Source: Microbacterium abyssi
GTDB taxonomy: Bacteria > Actinomycetota > Actinomycetes > Actinomycetales > Microbacteriaceae
Length of the DNA stretch: 64,000 nt
Reading direction: 5' to 3'
NCBI RefSeq assembly: GCF_015277895.1
Contig: NZ_CP063815.1
Location: 496,001 to 560,000, forward strand
Position numbers and translations under genes: made by a program. Shown here piece by piece: positions 10,757 to 19,418 of the stretch. A model generated the notes under the pieces. The model was not told where the DNA came from. It worked only from the letters and a program-made list of their open reading frames with translations, and did no database searches. Every line of letters begins with the position of its first letter. Position 1 is the first letter of the stretch.

Positions 10757-11518
10757 ATGGTCACCTCGCGTCTGGCGCTCTCTGCTGCCGCTGCGCTCGC
10801 CGCGGCTCTCCTTCTCACCGGTTGCGCCTGGTCCCCGGGCGGGCAATCGCCGGAGAGCAGTGCGACGCCCGATGACGGCGGCACCACGGCGCCCGTCTCG
10901 AGCGACGACGTCGAAGCCGCCTGGCTCGACGACGGACGCATGTTCGCGATCGTCACGTGGGGCTCCTCCACCTGCATCCCGGTCGTCGACGAGATCACCG
11001 CCGAAGGGCAGAACGTCGCGGTCTCTCTCATCGATGCGCCGAGCGCCGACGGCGCCGAGCAGGCCTGTACGGCCGACCTCGCACCGAGGGCGAGCGTCGG
11101 GGCGTTCCCGGAGGGCGTCGACCCCACCAAGGACGTCGAGTTCACGGTCACCATGGGCGATGTCACGGATGACGTGGACCTCGACGGCAACGCGGCGCTC
11201 ACGGGCGTCCCCGGCGACACCACCGAGTTCGCGCCGAGCGCCGGATGGTTCGACGACGAGGGCATCGTGCTCCTCACCTGGGGCTCGTCCACCTGCCCGC
11301 CGATGGTCGAGGGCGTGGAGGAGCAGGCCGGCGGCGCGACCGTGACGTTCACCACGCAGGACGGCGTGTGCACCATGGACATGGCCGGGCGCGCCACCGT
11401 CATCGGGCTCAGCGACGATGACGCCGCTGACGACGACGCCGATCGCGACGACGGCGAATTCACCCTCACGCTCGTCGGCGACAACCTCGACGGCACGGTG
11501 AGCGTCATCCGCGGCTGA
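10757..11518 (+). CDS. Lipoprotein with internal duplication
   Basis: A 253-residue predicted lipoprotein. The signal peptide ends in a lipobox LLTG-C (Cys23), followed by a Ser/Thr/Asp-rich linker. The mature part contains two related units of about 95 residues. Each has a TWGSSTC-x-P motif (about 72-79 and 175-182) and a second Cys about 35 residues later (QACTADL and VCTMDM), so each unit may be closed by one disulfide. The C-terminal third is rich in Asp. A -10-like TAACCT at 10745-10750 lies six bases before the ATG, suggesting a leaderless transcript. No function can be assigned. Confidence 0.8.
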   Translation: MVTSRLALSAAAALAAALLLTGCAWSPGGQSPESSATPDDGGTTAPVSSDDVEAAWLDDGRMFAIVTWGSSTCIPVVDEITAEGQNVAVSLIDAPSADGAEQACTADLAPRASVGAFPEGVDPTKDVEFTVTMGDVTDDVDLDGNAALTGVPGDTTEFAPSAGWFDDEGIVLLTWGSSTCPPMVEGVEEQAGGATVTFTTQDGVCTMDMAGRATVIGLSDDDAADDDADRDDGEFTLTLVGDNLDGTVSVIRG

Positions 11519-11522
11519 GGCA

Positions 11523-12521
11523 TCAGAGTCTCTCGACGGGATGCCCCTCCGGCAGCGCGAGCAGCAGCGCATCCGGCGCAACTCGGCAGCGGATGCGTAC
11601 GGCGAGACCGAACTCATCCCCGTCCAGTTCGATCGCCGTCGGCGCGATCGGCCCGACCTCGGCTGACTGCCCGCGCAGATAGCGCACCGAGGCGTCCCTG
11701 CCGCGCCGCTGCAGCACCAGGCGTCCGGCGCGGAACCGGCGCAGCACCGAGTTGTCCCACCAGATCTTGCGCCAGACGCCCAGCCAGCCGAGGGGACCGG
11801 TGGGCTGGATGAGCGCCACGTCCATGACGCCGTCGGCGATCGATGCGGAGGGGATGAGGGCGATGCCGGCGGGGAGCGTGCCGCAGTTGGCGAACAGGAC
11901 GCTGTGCACCTTGGTCGAGTGCAGCCGGGATTCGTCGACCTGGTAGACGATGCGAAACGGCTTCGCGCTCGGCAGCGAGCGTGCGGCACCGTCGACATAC
12001 GCGACCCAGCCGACGGACCTCTTCAGATCCGGCCGGGTGTTCGCGATCATGTCGGCATCCAGGCCCATGCCCGCGAGAACGACGAAGGCATGCTCGCTCG
12101 ACTCGCCGTCCTCCCTGGTGAGCTCTGCCCAACCGATGTCGATCGGATGCCGGAGATCACCGAGCGCCGCGCGGATCATCTTGTCGGGATCGAGGAGCGG
12201 AAGACCGAGGTTGCGGGCGAGCAGATTGCCCGTGCCGCTGGGGACGATCGCCAGCGGCACATCGGTGCCCGCCATCGCCTCGGCGACCGCGCGCACTGTG
12301 CCGTCGCCGCCGGCCACGAGCACGACGTCGACGCCTTCGGCGATCGCTTCGCGGGTCGCCTGCTGGCCGGCATCCTCGACCGTCGTCGGATAGAACAGCG
12401 GAGGCGCCCAGTCGGCTTCCCTGCACTGATGCCGCAGCGCGGCGCGCAGGCGCTTCTCATCGACCTTGATCGGGTTGTAGACGAGGGCCGCCTGGCGGTG
12501 CAGTGCCGTGCTCTTCGTCAT
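11523..12521 (-). CDS. Diacylglycerol/lipid kinase family protein
   Basis: A 332-residue member of the DagK/YegS/sphingosine-kinase-like family, which phosphorylates lipid hydroxyls with ATP at the membrane face. The nucleotide motif GGDGT is at 71-75, and PSGTGNLLARNL at about 94-105. A glycine-rich GMGLDADM segment follows near 157. The C-terminal beta domain is complete. ATG 12521 gives the usual N-terminus ALVYNPIK close to the start. It is convergent with the lipoprotein gene (4 bases apart) and divergent from serS. Confidence 0.88.
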   Translation of the reverse strand: MTKSTALHRQAALVYNPIKVDEKRLRAALRHQCREADWAPPLFYPTTVEDAGQQATREAIAEGVDVVLVAGGDGTVRAVAEAMAGTDVPLAIVPSGTGNLLARNLGLPLLDPDKMIRAALGDLRHPIDIGWAELTREDGESSEHAFVVLAGMGLDADMIANTRPDLKRSVGWVAYVDGAARSLPSAKPFRIVYQVDESRLHSTKVHSVLFANCGTLPAGIALIPSASIADGVMDVALIQPTGPLGWLGVWRKIWWDNSVLRRFRAGRLVLQRRGRDASVRYLRGQSAEVGPIAPTAIELDGDEFGLAVRIRCRVAPDALLLALPEGHPVERL

Positions 12522-12569
12522 GGCGATCACTCTACGGCGCGACGAAGTGGCACACCCTAAACTTGAGGA

Positions 12570-13877
12570 ATGATCGACCTCGCCCTCCTCCGCGACCAGC
12601 CCGAGATCGTCCGCCGCTCGCAGTCCGCGCGCGGCCACGATGCCTCCACCGTCGACGCAGCGATCGAGGCGGACCGATCGCGTCGCGCAGCGCTCACCGC
12701 CTTCGAGGACCTGCGCGCCGAGCAGAACGCCTTCGGAAAGCAGGTCGCCAAGGCGCCCAAAGAGGAGAAGGCCGCGCTCGTCGCGCAGGCCAAGGAGCTC
12801 GCCGACCGCGTCAAGCAGGCGCAGCAGGAGGCGAACCAGGCGGCGGATGCCGCGGCATCCGCTCTCGCGCGCATCGAGAACGTCGTGATCGACGGCGTGC
12901 CCGCCGGCGGAGAGGCCGACTTCATCGAGCTGCGCCGCGTCGGCGAGACCCCCGTGTTCTCCTTCGAACCGCGCGACCACCTCGAGCTCGGCGAGCTGCT
13001 CGGCGCGATCGACATGGAACGCGGGGCGAAGGTGTCCGGTGCACGGTTCTACTTCCTGAAGGGGATCGGCGCGCGGCTCGAGATCGCGCTGATGAACCTC
13101 GCCCTCGACAAGGCGCTGCAGAACGGCTTCGTGCCGATGATCACGCCCACGCTGGTGCGTCCGGAGATCATGCAGGGCACCGGGTTCCTCGGCGAGCACG
13201 CCGATGAGGTCTACCACCTCGACAAGGACGACGACCTGTACCTCGTCGGAACCAGCGAGGTCGCGCTCGCCGGGTACCACAAGGACGAGATCGTCGACCT
13301 GGCCGCCGGCGCCCTGCGCTACGCCGGCTGGTCGACCTGCTACCGCCGGGAGGCGGGTTCGTACGGCAAGGACACCCGCGGCATCATCCGCGTGCACCAG
13401 TTCAACAAGCTGGAGATGTTCGTCTACACCGATCCCGCGGATGCCGAGGCTGAGCACCTGCGCCTCGTCGCGCTGCAGGAGGAGATGCTGACCTCCCTCG
13501 GGCTGTCGTACCGTGTCATCGACGTCGCCGCGGGCGACCTCGGCTCGAGCGCCGCGCGCAAGTACGACATCGAGGCGTGGGTGCCGACGCAGAACGCCTT
13601 CCGCGAGCTGACCTCGACGTCGAACTGTACGACGTTCCAGGCGCGCCGGCTGGATGTGCGGCACCGTCCCGCGACGGACGGGGCCACGGGCAAGACGGAG
13701 CACGTCGCGACGCTGAACGGCACTCTCGCCACCACACGATGGATCGTCGCGCTGCTCGAGACCCACCAGCAGGAGGACGGATCCGTCCGCGTGCCGGAGG
13801 TGCTGCGGCCGTACCTGGGCGGGCTGGGAGTGCTCGAGCCGGTGGGCCGGAGCGCAACCGCGCAGGACGCGAAGTGA
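12570..13877 (+). CDS. serS: Seryl-tRNA synthetase
   Basis: SerRS charges tRNA-Ser. The 435 residues have the typical N-terminal coiled-coil arm (about 30-105, rich in Glu/Lys/Ala), then a class II core with motif 2 ([21 protein letters not shown], shown in part, about 258-278) and motif 3 ([15 protein letters not shown], about 382-396). A -10-like TAAACT at 12558-12563 is six bases before the ATG, so the mRNA may be leaderless. Its stop overlaps the GTG of the HAD gene. A tRNA-Ser gene lies 870 bp downstream. Confidence 0.97.
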   Translation: MIDLALLRDQPEIVRRSQSARGHDASTVDAAIEADRSRRAALTAFEDLRAEQNAFGKQVAKAPKEEKAALVAQAKELADRVKQAQQEANQAADAAASALARIENVVIDGVPAGGEADFIELRRVGETPVFSFEPRDHLELGELLGAIDMERGAKVSGARFYFLKGIGARLEIALMNLALDKALQNGFVPMITPTLVRPEIMQGTGFLGEHADEVYHLDKDDDLYLVGTSEVALAGYHKDEIVDLAAGALRYAGWSTCYRREAGSYGKDTRGIIRVHQFNKLEMFVYTDPADAEAEHLRLVALQEEMLTSLGLSYRVIDVAAGDLGSSAARKYDIEAWVPTQNAFRELTSTSNCTTFQARRLDVRHRPATDGATGKTEHVATLNGTLATTRWIVALLETHQQEDGSVRVPEVLRPYLGGLGVLEPVGRSATAQDAK

Positions 13878-14704
13878 GCTCTCCCTGGCTCGTCGGGCTC
13901 GACGTCGACGGCACGATCATCCTGCAGGACGAGACGATGAGCCCCGGAGTGCCGGAGGCCGTCGCACGCGTGCGCGACGCCGGCCATGTGGTCACGATCG
14001 CGACCGGGCGCAGCTGGGCGGCGACCGAGCGCTGGGTCGATGAGCTCGAGATCGCCGCCGACTACGTCGTCTGCTCGAACGGCGCGGTCACGATGCGCCG
14101 CGTCACCGACGGCTGGGAGCGCTGGCACGTCGAGACGTTCGACCCCCGTCAGGTGCTGGAGCTGCTCACCGAACGCCTTCCCGAGGCCCACTACATGGTC
14201 GAGCTCGGCGATGGCACGCGGCTGTTCACGGGCGAGGTCGGCGACTGGACGCTCGAGGGCGGTCGCCAGGTGGAGATCGACGAGCTCGGCGCACTGCCGG
14301 TCTCGCGCGTCGTCGTGGTCTCGCCGGGGCACGATGAGGAGGACTTCCACCGCATCGTGACCGAGACCGGCCTCAACGAGGTCTCCTACGCGATCGGCTG
14401 GACCGCCTGGCTCGACATCGCGCCGCAGGGCGTCGACAAGGGCAGCGCGCTGGCGCGCGTGCACGCCGAACTCGGCATCGACGGCGGCAAGACGCTCGTC
14501 GTCGGCGACGGACGCAACGACGTCGGCATGTTCGAGTGGGCGCGTGGGCTCGGAGGACGCGCAGTCGCCATGGGGCAGGCGCCCGATGAGGTGAAGGATG
14601 CCGCCGGCGAGGTCACCGGAATCGTCGAGGACGGCGGCCTCGCGGACGCCCTCGACTCGCTGCTCGGGTATCCAGGGCTCGCCCAGGTCAGGGCGGGAGA
14701 ATGA
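13874..14704 (+). CDS. HAD-superfamily hydrolase (Cof type)
   Basis: A 276-residue Cof-like phosphatase. HAD motif I is [10 protein letters not shown] (DxDGT near 10-14), motif II is the Thr in ATGRS (about 44), the motif III Lys sits near GVDKGSAL (about 194), and motif IV is [12 protein letters not shown] (about 212-223). A C2-type cap lies between II and III. Substrates in this family are small phosphorylated metabolites and cannot be read from sequence. GTG 13874 overlaps the serS stop (GTGA), so the two genes are coupled. Confidence 0.9.
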   Translation: MSSPWLVGLDVDGTIILQDETMSPGVPEAVARVRDAGHVVTIATGRSWAATERWVDELEIAADYVVCSNGAVTMRRVTDGWERWHVETFDPRQVLELLTERLPEAHYMVELGDGTRLFTGEVGDWTLEGGRQVEIDELGALPVSRVVVVSPGHDEEDFHRIVTETGLNEVSYAIGWTAWLDIAPQGVDKGSALARVHAELGIDGGKTLVVGDGRNDVGMFEWARGLGGRAVAMGQAPDEVKDAAGEVTGIVEDGGLADALDSLLGYPGLAQVRAGE

Positions 14705-14747
14705 AAGCGGCTAGACTCGACCACTGATCGGCGGATTCATCCGTCGA

Positions 14748-14832
14748 GGAGGGTTGTCCGAGCGGCCGATGGAGCTGGTCTTGAAAACCAGTGGGCAGAG
14801 ATGTCTCGTGGGTTCGAATCCCACACCCTCCG
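14748..14832 (+). tRNA. tRNA-Ser (anticodon UGA)
   Basis: The 85-nt sequence folds with acceptor arms GGAGGGT and ACCCTCC, discriminator G, an anticodon loop CTTGAAA (anticodon TGA, reads UCA) closed by CTGGT/ACCAG, a long variable arm typical of serine tRNAs, and a T-arm GTGGGTTCGAATCCCAC. CCA is not encoded. A -10-like TAGACT lies about 35 bases upstream. Confidence 0.97.
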
Positions 14833-14873
14833 CAGAAGTGCTGGAGGCACCCTCCGCGTTTGAAAGGCACTGA

Positions 14874-16160
14874 GTGAGCGAGAAGATCCGTCGCCGTAGG
14901 ACCGTGGCGCGCCACGGTCAGCTGCGGACCCCGGGCCCGATCAGCCAGCTGCTGAAGATCCTCGGCGTCGCGCTCGCCGTCGTGCTGGTGAGCGGCATCA
15001 GCGTCGGCGCATTCGTCGTCAGCGACCTGTACGGCACGGCCACGGCGGATGCCGTTGAACTCGACGGGCAGAAGTCGGTCCCGCCGGACATCAGCGAGTA
15101 CGAGGGCGGCTTCGACCTTCTGCTGGTCGGCACCGACAGCTGCGAGGAGGAGTACGCCCACCTGTTCGGCAACCGCTGCTCCGGATCGGATGCCGGGGGC
15201 ACTCTCAATGACGTGAACATCCTCATGCACGTCTCGGAGGAGCCCCGCCGGATCACTGCGGTGAGCTTCCCGCGCGATCTGATGCTGCCGATCCCCGAGT
15301 GCACTCGCGAAGACGGCAGCACGACCTCCGCGATGAGCAAGCAGCCGCTCAACACCGCATACAGCTATGGCGGGCTGAACTGCGTCGCCACGACCGTCTC
15401 CGCGCTGACCGGCCAGGACATCGAGTTCGCGGGAGCAGTCACCTTCGGCGGGGTGATCGAGATCACCGATGCGATCGGCGGCGTGGATGTCTGCCTCGCC
15501 AGCCCGATCCAGGATTACCACACCGGCCTCAACATGGATGCCGGCACCCACACCGTTTCCGGTCTGAAAGCTCTGCAGTTCCTGCGGACCCGTCACGGCG
15601 TCGGTGACGGCAGCGACCTCGGACGCATCGGCAACCAGCAGCAGTACATGTCGAGCCTCGCCCGCAAGCTCATCAGCGGCGAGGTGCTCGGCAACGTGCC
15701 GGTCATGCTGCGACTCGCTCACACCGCGCTGAGCAACCTCGAGGCCAGCACGTCGCTGACCAACCCGATGACGATCGTGCAGGTCGGCCTCGCGGTGAAG
15801 GATGTGCCGTTCGAGGACATCGTGTTCCTGCAGTATCCGACGTTCACAGACCCTGACAACGCCAACAAGGTCGTGCCGGATTCGGCGTCGGCCCTGGCGA
15901 TGTGGGATGCGATCAACGCGAACCAGCAGCTGCAGGTCACGCATGAGAACACGGCGAACGACGGTGTCGTCGTGAAGGACGAGGCCTCCACCGAACCCCC
16001 GGAGGAGACCACGGAACCCGCCGCGCCGACCGAGGGCACTGAGGGCACTGAGGGCACCGAGACCCCTGCGCCGACCGAGGGCGTCACGCAACTCCCCGAC
16101 TCGATCAGGGGAAACTCCGCGGCGCAGCAGACCTGCTCCAACGGCAACGTCCGCCAGTAG
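14874..16160 (+). CDS. LCP (LytR-CpsA-Psr) family protein
   Basis: LCP enzymes transfer glycopolymers from lipid carriers to peptidoglycan outside the membrane. The 428 residues start with a short basic cytoplasmic tail and one membrane helix (about 26-48). The LCP domain (about 75-290) shows DLLLVGTDS, the arginine-bearing ITAVSFPRDLMLPIP, and the later LQFLRTRHGVGDGSDLGRI segment. The tail is a low-complexity Glu/Thr/Pro stretch with three GTE repeats. GTG 14874 follows GAAAGG seven bases upstream. Four Cys in the extracytoplasmic part may form disulfides. Confidence 0.9.
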   Translation: MSEKIRRRRTVARHGQLRTPGPISQLLKILGVALAVVLVSGISVGAFVVSDLYGTATADAVELDGQKSVPPDISEYEGGFDLLLVGTDSCEEEYAHLFGNRCSGSDAGGTLNDVNILMHVSEEPRRITAVSFPRDLMLPIPECTREDGSTTSAMSKQPLNTAYSYGGLNCVATTVSALTGQDIEFAGAVTFGGVIEITDAIGGVDVCLASPIQDYHTGLNMDAGTHTVSGLKALQFLRTRHGVGDGSDLGRIGNQQQYMSSLARKLISGEVLGNVPVMLRLAHTALSNLEASTSLTNPMTIVQVGLAVKDVPFEDIVFLQYPTFTDPDNANKVVPDSASALAMWDAINANQQLQVTHENTANDGVVVKDEASTEPPEETTEPAAPTEGTEGTEGTETPAPTEGVTQLPDSIRGNSAAQQTCSNGNVRQ

Positions 16161-16192
16161 CGCGGACGGCGGCTCCCGCTCGGAGACGCCGG

Positions 16193-18124
16193 TCACGCAG
16201 GTGAGGTGAACTCGATCTCGGCGTTCTCGTCGTTCAGGACGATCACCGGCGTGAGAGGCGAGAGCCCGGCGGCGATGATCTTCGCCGTGTCGAAGCGTAG
16301 CAGGGGTGTGCCCGCGGTGACGTGAGCGTCCTTCTCGACCAGGGTCTCGAAGCCGTCGCCATCCATCTTCACCGTGTCGACGCCGACGTGGATGAGCAGC
16401 TCCGTGCCATCATCGAGCCGCAGCGCGACCGCATGGCTGGTCGGGAACACGCCCTCCACGACGCCATCCGCCGGGGCGATCACGAGGTCGCCGCTCGGGC
16501 GGATCGCGATCCCCGGGCCCATGATGCCCTCGGAGAACGTGGCATCCGGAACGTCGGCGAGAGGGACGATCGCGCCCTGAAGCGGTTGACGCACCCTGAT
16601 CCTTCGACCGGTGGCGGGGGTTGGCGGCGCCTCGGTGAGCACCGCGGCGGCGGGTCCGGCGGGCGGGCCGGGGACGGGCTCGGCCGTGCCGGAGATCAGC
16701 CGTTCCATGGCATCCTTCACGAACTGCACGTTCAGGCCGTAGACGACCTGAACCGCGCGGCCGCCCGACTTCATCGTGCCCGCCGCTCCCGCGCGCTTGA
16801 GGGCTGCGGCATCCACCTTGTTGACGTCGGCGACCTCAAGACGCAGGCGCGTCGCGCAGTTCTCCAGCTCGGTGATGTTCTCCTTGCCTCCGAGCGCATC
16901 CAGGAAACGGCTGGCGGTCGCGAGGTAGGCGTCGTCGGGGCCCGAGGACGCGGCATCCATCGCATCGATCTCGTCGTCCTCGCGACCCGGCGTCTTCAGG
17001 TTGAAGCGCTTGATCACGAAGTAGAAGACGACGAAGTAGATGACGAACCAGAACGCGCCCAGCACGAGGATGAGCCAGGGATTCTGGGCCATCGGATTCG
17101 CCCAGCCCAGTACGAGGTCGATGAAGCCGCCGGAGAAGCCGAAGCCCATCCGCACGGGGAGGATCGCGGCGATCGCCATCGAGATGCCCATGAAGATCGC
17201 GTGGATGAGGTAGAGCAGCGGTGCGAGGAACATGAAGGCGAACTCGAGCGGCTCGGTCACGCCGACGAAGAACGACGAGATCGCGCCGGAGAGCAGGATG
17301 CCGTAGGCGATCTTCTTGCGCTTGGTCTTCGCCGTCAGATACATCGCGAGAGCCGCTCCCGGCAGGCCGAACATCATGACGGGGAAGAAGCCGGTCATGT
17401 ACTGGCCGGTCACCCCGTAGGTCCCCTCGCCGGCCAGGAAATTGTTCAGGTCGTTGATGCCGGCGACGTCGAACCAGAACACCGAGTTCAGGGCATGGTG
17501 CAGGCCGACCGGGATCAGGAGCCGGTTGAGGAAGCCGTAGATGCCGGTGCCGACGGGGCCGAGGGTGACGATCCACTCACCGAAGGTGACCAGCCCGCCG
17601 TAGACGAACGGCCAGAGGAAGAAGAGCACGATCGCCAGGACGAGCGAGATGCCCGCCGTGACGATCGCGACGGAGCGCTTCCCGGAGAAGAACGACAGCG
17701 CGTCGGGCAGCTTGGTGTCCTTGAACCGGTCGTAGCACCACGCGCCGATCAGACCGCAGACGATGCCGACGAAGACGTTCTGCACCTTCAGGAACGCGGG
17801 ATCGACCTCGTTGACGTCTCCAGCTCCGGTCAGCAGAGCCACGGTTTCGGGCTTCAGCAGCGTCGTCACCGTCAGCCAGGAGACGAGCCCTGCGAGGGCC
17901 GCGGTGCCGTCGGACTTGGTCGCCATGCCGAACGCGATGCCGACGGCGAACAGCAGCGCCATGTTGTCGAGCAGCGCGCCACCGGCCGCGCTCAGGAACG
18001 CCGAGGCGATGTTGTCGCCGGCGGCGGATTGGATCCAGTAGCCGATGCCGGACAGGATCGCCGCCACGGGGAGGACGGCGACCGGCAGCATGATCGACCG
18101 GCCCAGTCTCTGCAAGAACTTCAT
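16193..18124 (-). CDS. nagE: PTS permease EIICBA, N-acetylglucosamine type
   Basis: A 643-residue phosphotransferase permease in C-B-A order. The EIIC part (about 1-375) has ten or so membrane segments and the GlcNAc/glucose-type run GFFPVMMFGLPGAALAMY. The EIIB phospho-cysteine is Cys423 in ENCATRLRLEV. The EIIA phospho-histidine is His579 in LLIHVGVDTV. Similarity of the GLHHALNSVFWFDVAG region to NagE favours GlcNAc over glucose, but specificity is inferred. ATG 18124 follows GGAGATG. Divergent from the LacI gene, with a perfect 16-bp palindrome between them. Confidence 0.85.
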   Translation of the reverse strand: MKFLQRLGRSIMLPVAVLPVAAILSGIGYWIQSAAGDNIASAFLSAAGGALLDNMALLFAVGIAFGMATKSDGTAALAGLVSWLTVTTLLKPETVALLTGAGDVNEVDPAFLKVQNVFVGIVCGLIGAWCYDRFKDTKLPDALSFFSGKRSVAIVTAGISLVLAIVLFFLWPFVYGGLVTFGEWIVTLGPVGTGIYGFLNRLLIPVGLHHALNSVFWFDVAGINDLNNFLAGEGTYGVTGQYMTGFFPVMMFGLPGAALAMYLTAKTKRKKIAYGILLSGAISSFFVGVTEPLEFAFMFLAPLLYLIHAIFMGISMAIAAILPVRMGFGFSGGFIDLVLGWANPMAQNPWLILVLGAFWFVIYFVVFYFVIKRFNLKTPGREDDEIDAMDAASSGPDDAYLATASRFLDALGGKENITELENCATRLRLEVADVNKVDAAALKRAGAAGTMKSGGRAVQVVYGLNVQFVKDAMERLISGTAEPVPGPPAGPAAAVLTEAPPTPATGRRIRVRQPLQGAIVPLADVPDATFSEGIMGPGIAIRPSGDLVIAPADGVVEGVFPTSHAVALRLDDGTELLIHVGVDTVKMDGDGFETLVEKDAHVTAGTPLLRFDTAKIIAAGLSPLTPVIVLNDENAEIEFTSPA

Positions 18125-18223
18125 CTGACATCTCCTCGTCGAGAGCGGATTCCGTCGGGTCACGATACTCCCCGGCGGGCGCGAACGGGTGCTGCGCTCC
18201 GGATCTGTGGATGAATCGGGCGT

Positions 18224-18239
18224 TTGCGTGATCACGCAA
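18224..18239. promoter_or_regulatory. Operator palindrome between PTS and LacI genes
   Basis: TTGCGTGATCACGCAA is a perfect 16-bp palindrome. A -10-like TACACT (18249-18254) lies six bases before the LacI ATG, and the left palindrome arm coincides with where its -35 would be. This suggests autorepression and probably control of the divergent PTS gene. Extra half-sites CTTGCGT lie at about 18243-18249 and in the leader of the downstream glucosidase gene (about 19354-19360). Confidence 0.65.
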
Positions 18240-18260
18240 GTTCTTGCGTACACTTGCCCC

Positions 18261-19265
18261 ATGTCGAAGCGACTGGCAGAGGTGGCGCGCAAGGTCGGGG
18301 TGAGCGAGGCGACCGTGAGCCGCGTGCTGAATGAGAAGCCCGGCGTCTCCGAGGGGACGCGGCAGGCGGTCCTGACCGCACTCGACATCCTCGGCTATGA
18401 GCGGCCCACCAAGCTGCGCGGGGAGCGCGCCAGGCTCGTCGGCCTCGTGCTGCCCGAGCTGCAGAACCCGATCTTCCCCGCGCTCGCCGAGATCGTCGGA
18501 GGAGCGCTCACCCAGAACGGCTACACGCCTCTGCTGTGCACCCAGAACGCGGGCGGCGTGACCGAGGCCGACTACGTCGACCTTCTGCTGGCCCAGCAGG
18601 TGTCCGGCGTGATCTTCCTCGGCGGCAACTATACCCAGGCCGAAGCGCCGCACGCGCACTATGAACGGTTGCGCCAGGTGAAGCTGCCCACCGTGCTGGT
18701 CAACGCCCGCATCCCCGGGCTCGCGTTCCCCACGGTCTCGACGGACGACGCCGCAGCGGCGGAGCAGGCGGTGCTGCACGTGCACCAGCTGGGGCATCGC
18801 AGGATCGGGATGCTCCTCGGACCCACCGATCACCTCCCTTCGCAGCGCAAGCTGGACGCTGCGCGGCCGCTGCTGAAGAAGCTCGGTTCACCGCTCGAGG
18901 ACGACATGGTCGTGCGCGGACTGTACTCGCTCGAGTCGGGGCAAGCCGGAGCGTCTCGCCTGATCGCCGCCGGGGCGACGGCGATCGTCTGCGCGAGCGA
19001 CCCGATCGCGCTCGGGGCTGTGCGCGCGGCGCGCCGCGCGGGCCTGCGCGTTCCGGAGGACATCAGCGTCGTCGGCTTCGACGACTCCGCGCTGATGAGC
19101 TGCACCGAGCCACCGCTCACGACCGTGCGGCAGCCGATCGAGTCGATGGGCCGCACGGTCATCGAACTGCTGCTGTCGCAGATCGCCGGCACCAGCGAGA
19201 GCGGCGACGAGCTGCTGTTCGAGCCCGAGCTGGTGTTGCGCGCGTCCACGGCTCCGGTCGTCTGA
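18261..19265 (+). CDS. LacI-family sugar repressor
   Basis: A 334-residue regulator. The N-terminal HTH (about 3-25: RLAEVARKVGVSEATVSRVL) and hinge helix are followed by a periplasmic-binding-like effector domain (about 55-330) ending in the usual VRQPIESMGRTVIELLL segment. It stands between the PTS permease and the alpha-glucosidase/ABC genes, so an alpha-glucoside or amino sugar is the likely inducer. ATG 18261 is favoured over an in-frame start at 18189 because the latter would put the palindrome and the -10 box inside coding sequence; the transcript is probably leaderless. Confidence 0.9.
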   Translation: MSKRLAEVARKVGVSEATVSRVLNEKPGVSEGTRQAVLTALDILGYERPTKLRGERARLVGLVLPELQNPIFPALAEIVGGALTQNGYTPLLCTQNAGGVTEADYVDLLLAQQVSGVIFLGGNYTQAEAPHAHYERLRQVKLPTVLVNARIPGLAFPTVSTDDAAAAEQAVLHVHQLGHRRIGMLLGPTDHLPSQRKLDAARPLLKKLGSPLEDDMVVRGLYSLESGQAGASRLIAAGATAIVCASDPIALGAVRAARRAGLRVPEDISVVGFDDSALMSCTEPPLTTVRQPIESMGRTVIELLLSQIAGTSESGDELLFEPELVLRASTAPVV

Positions 19266-19418
19266 CGCCCTCACCACCACGCGGCGCGCCTTTCGGCGGG
19301 TCGCCGTTCGTGTGCCGTGGGCAGATCCAAAAATTGCAGCAAATAATAAAGATCTTGCGTTAGACCATTCGAGAAGCTACATTTCAAATCACCGAACGCA
19401 CCGACGCTGAGGAGAGAT

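Noticed and set aside
13424..14464. Open frame antisense to serS and the HAD gene
   Set aside because: Shadow frame; both sense genes have complete catalytic motifs.
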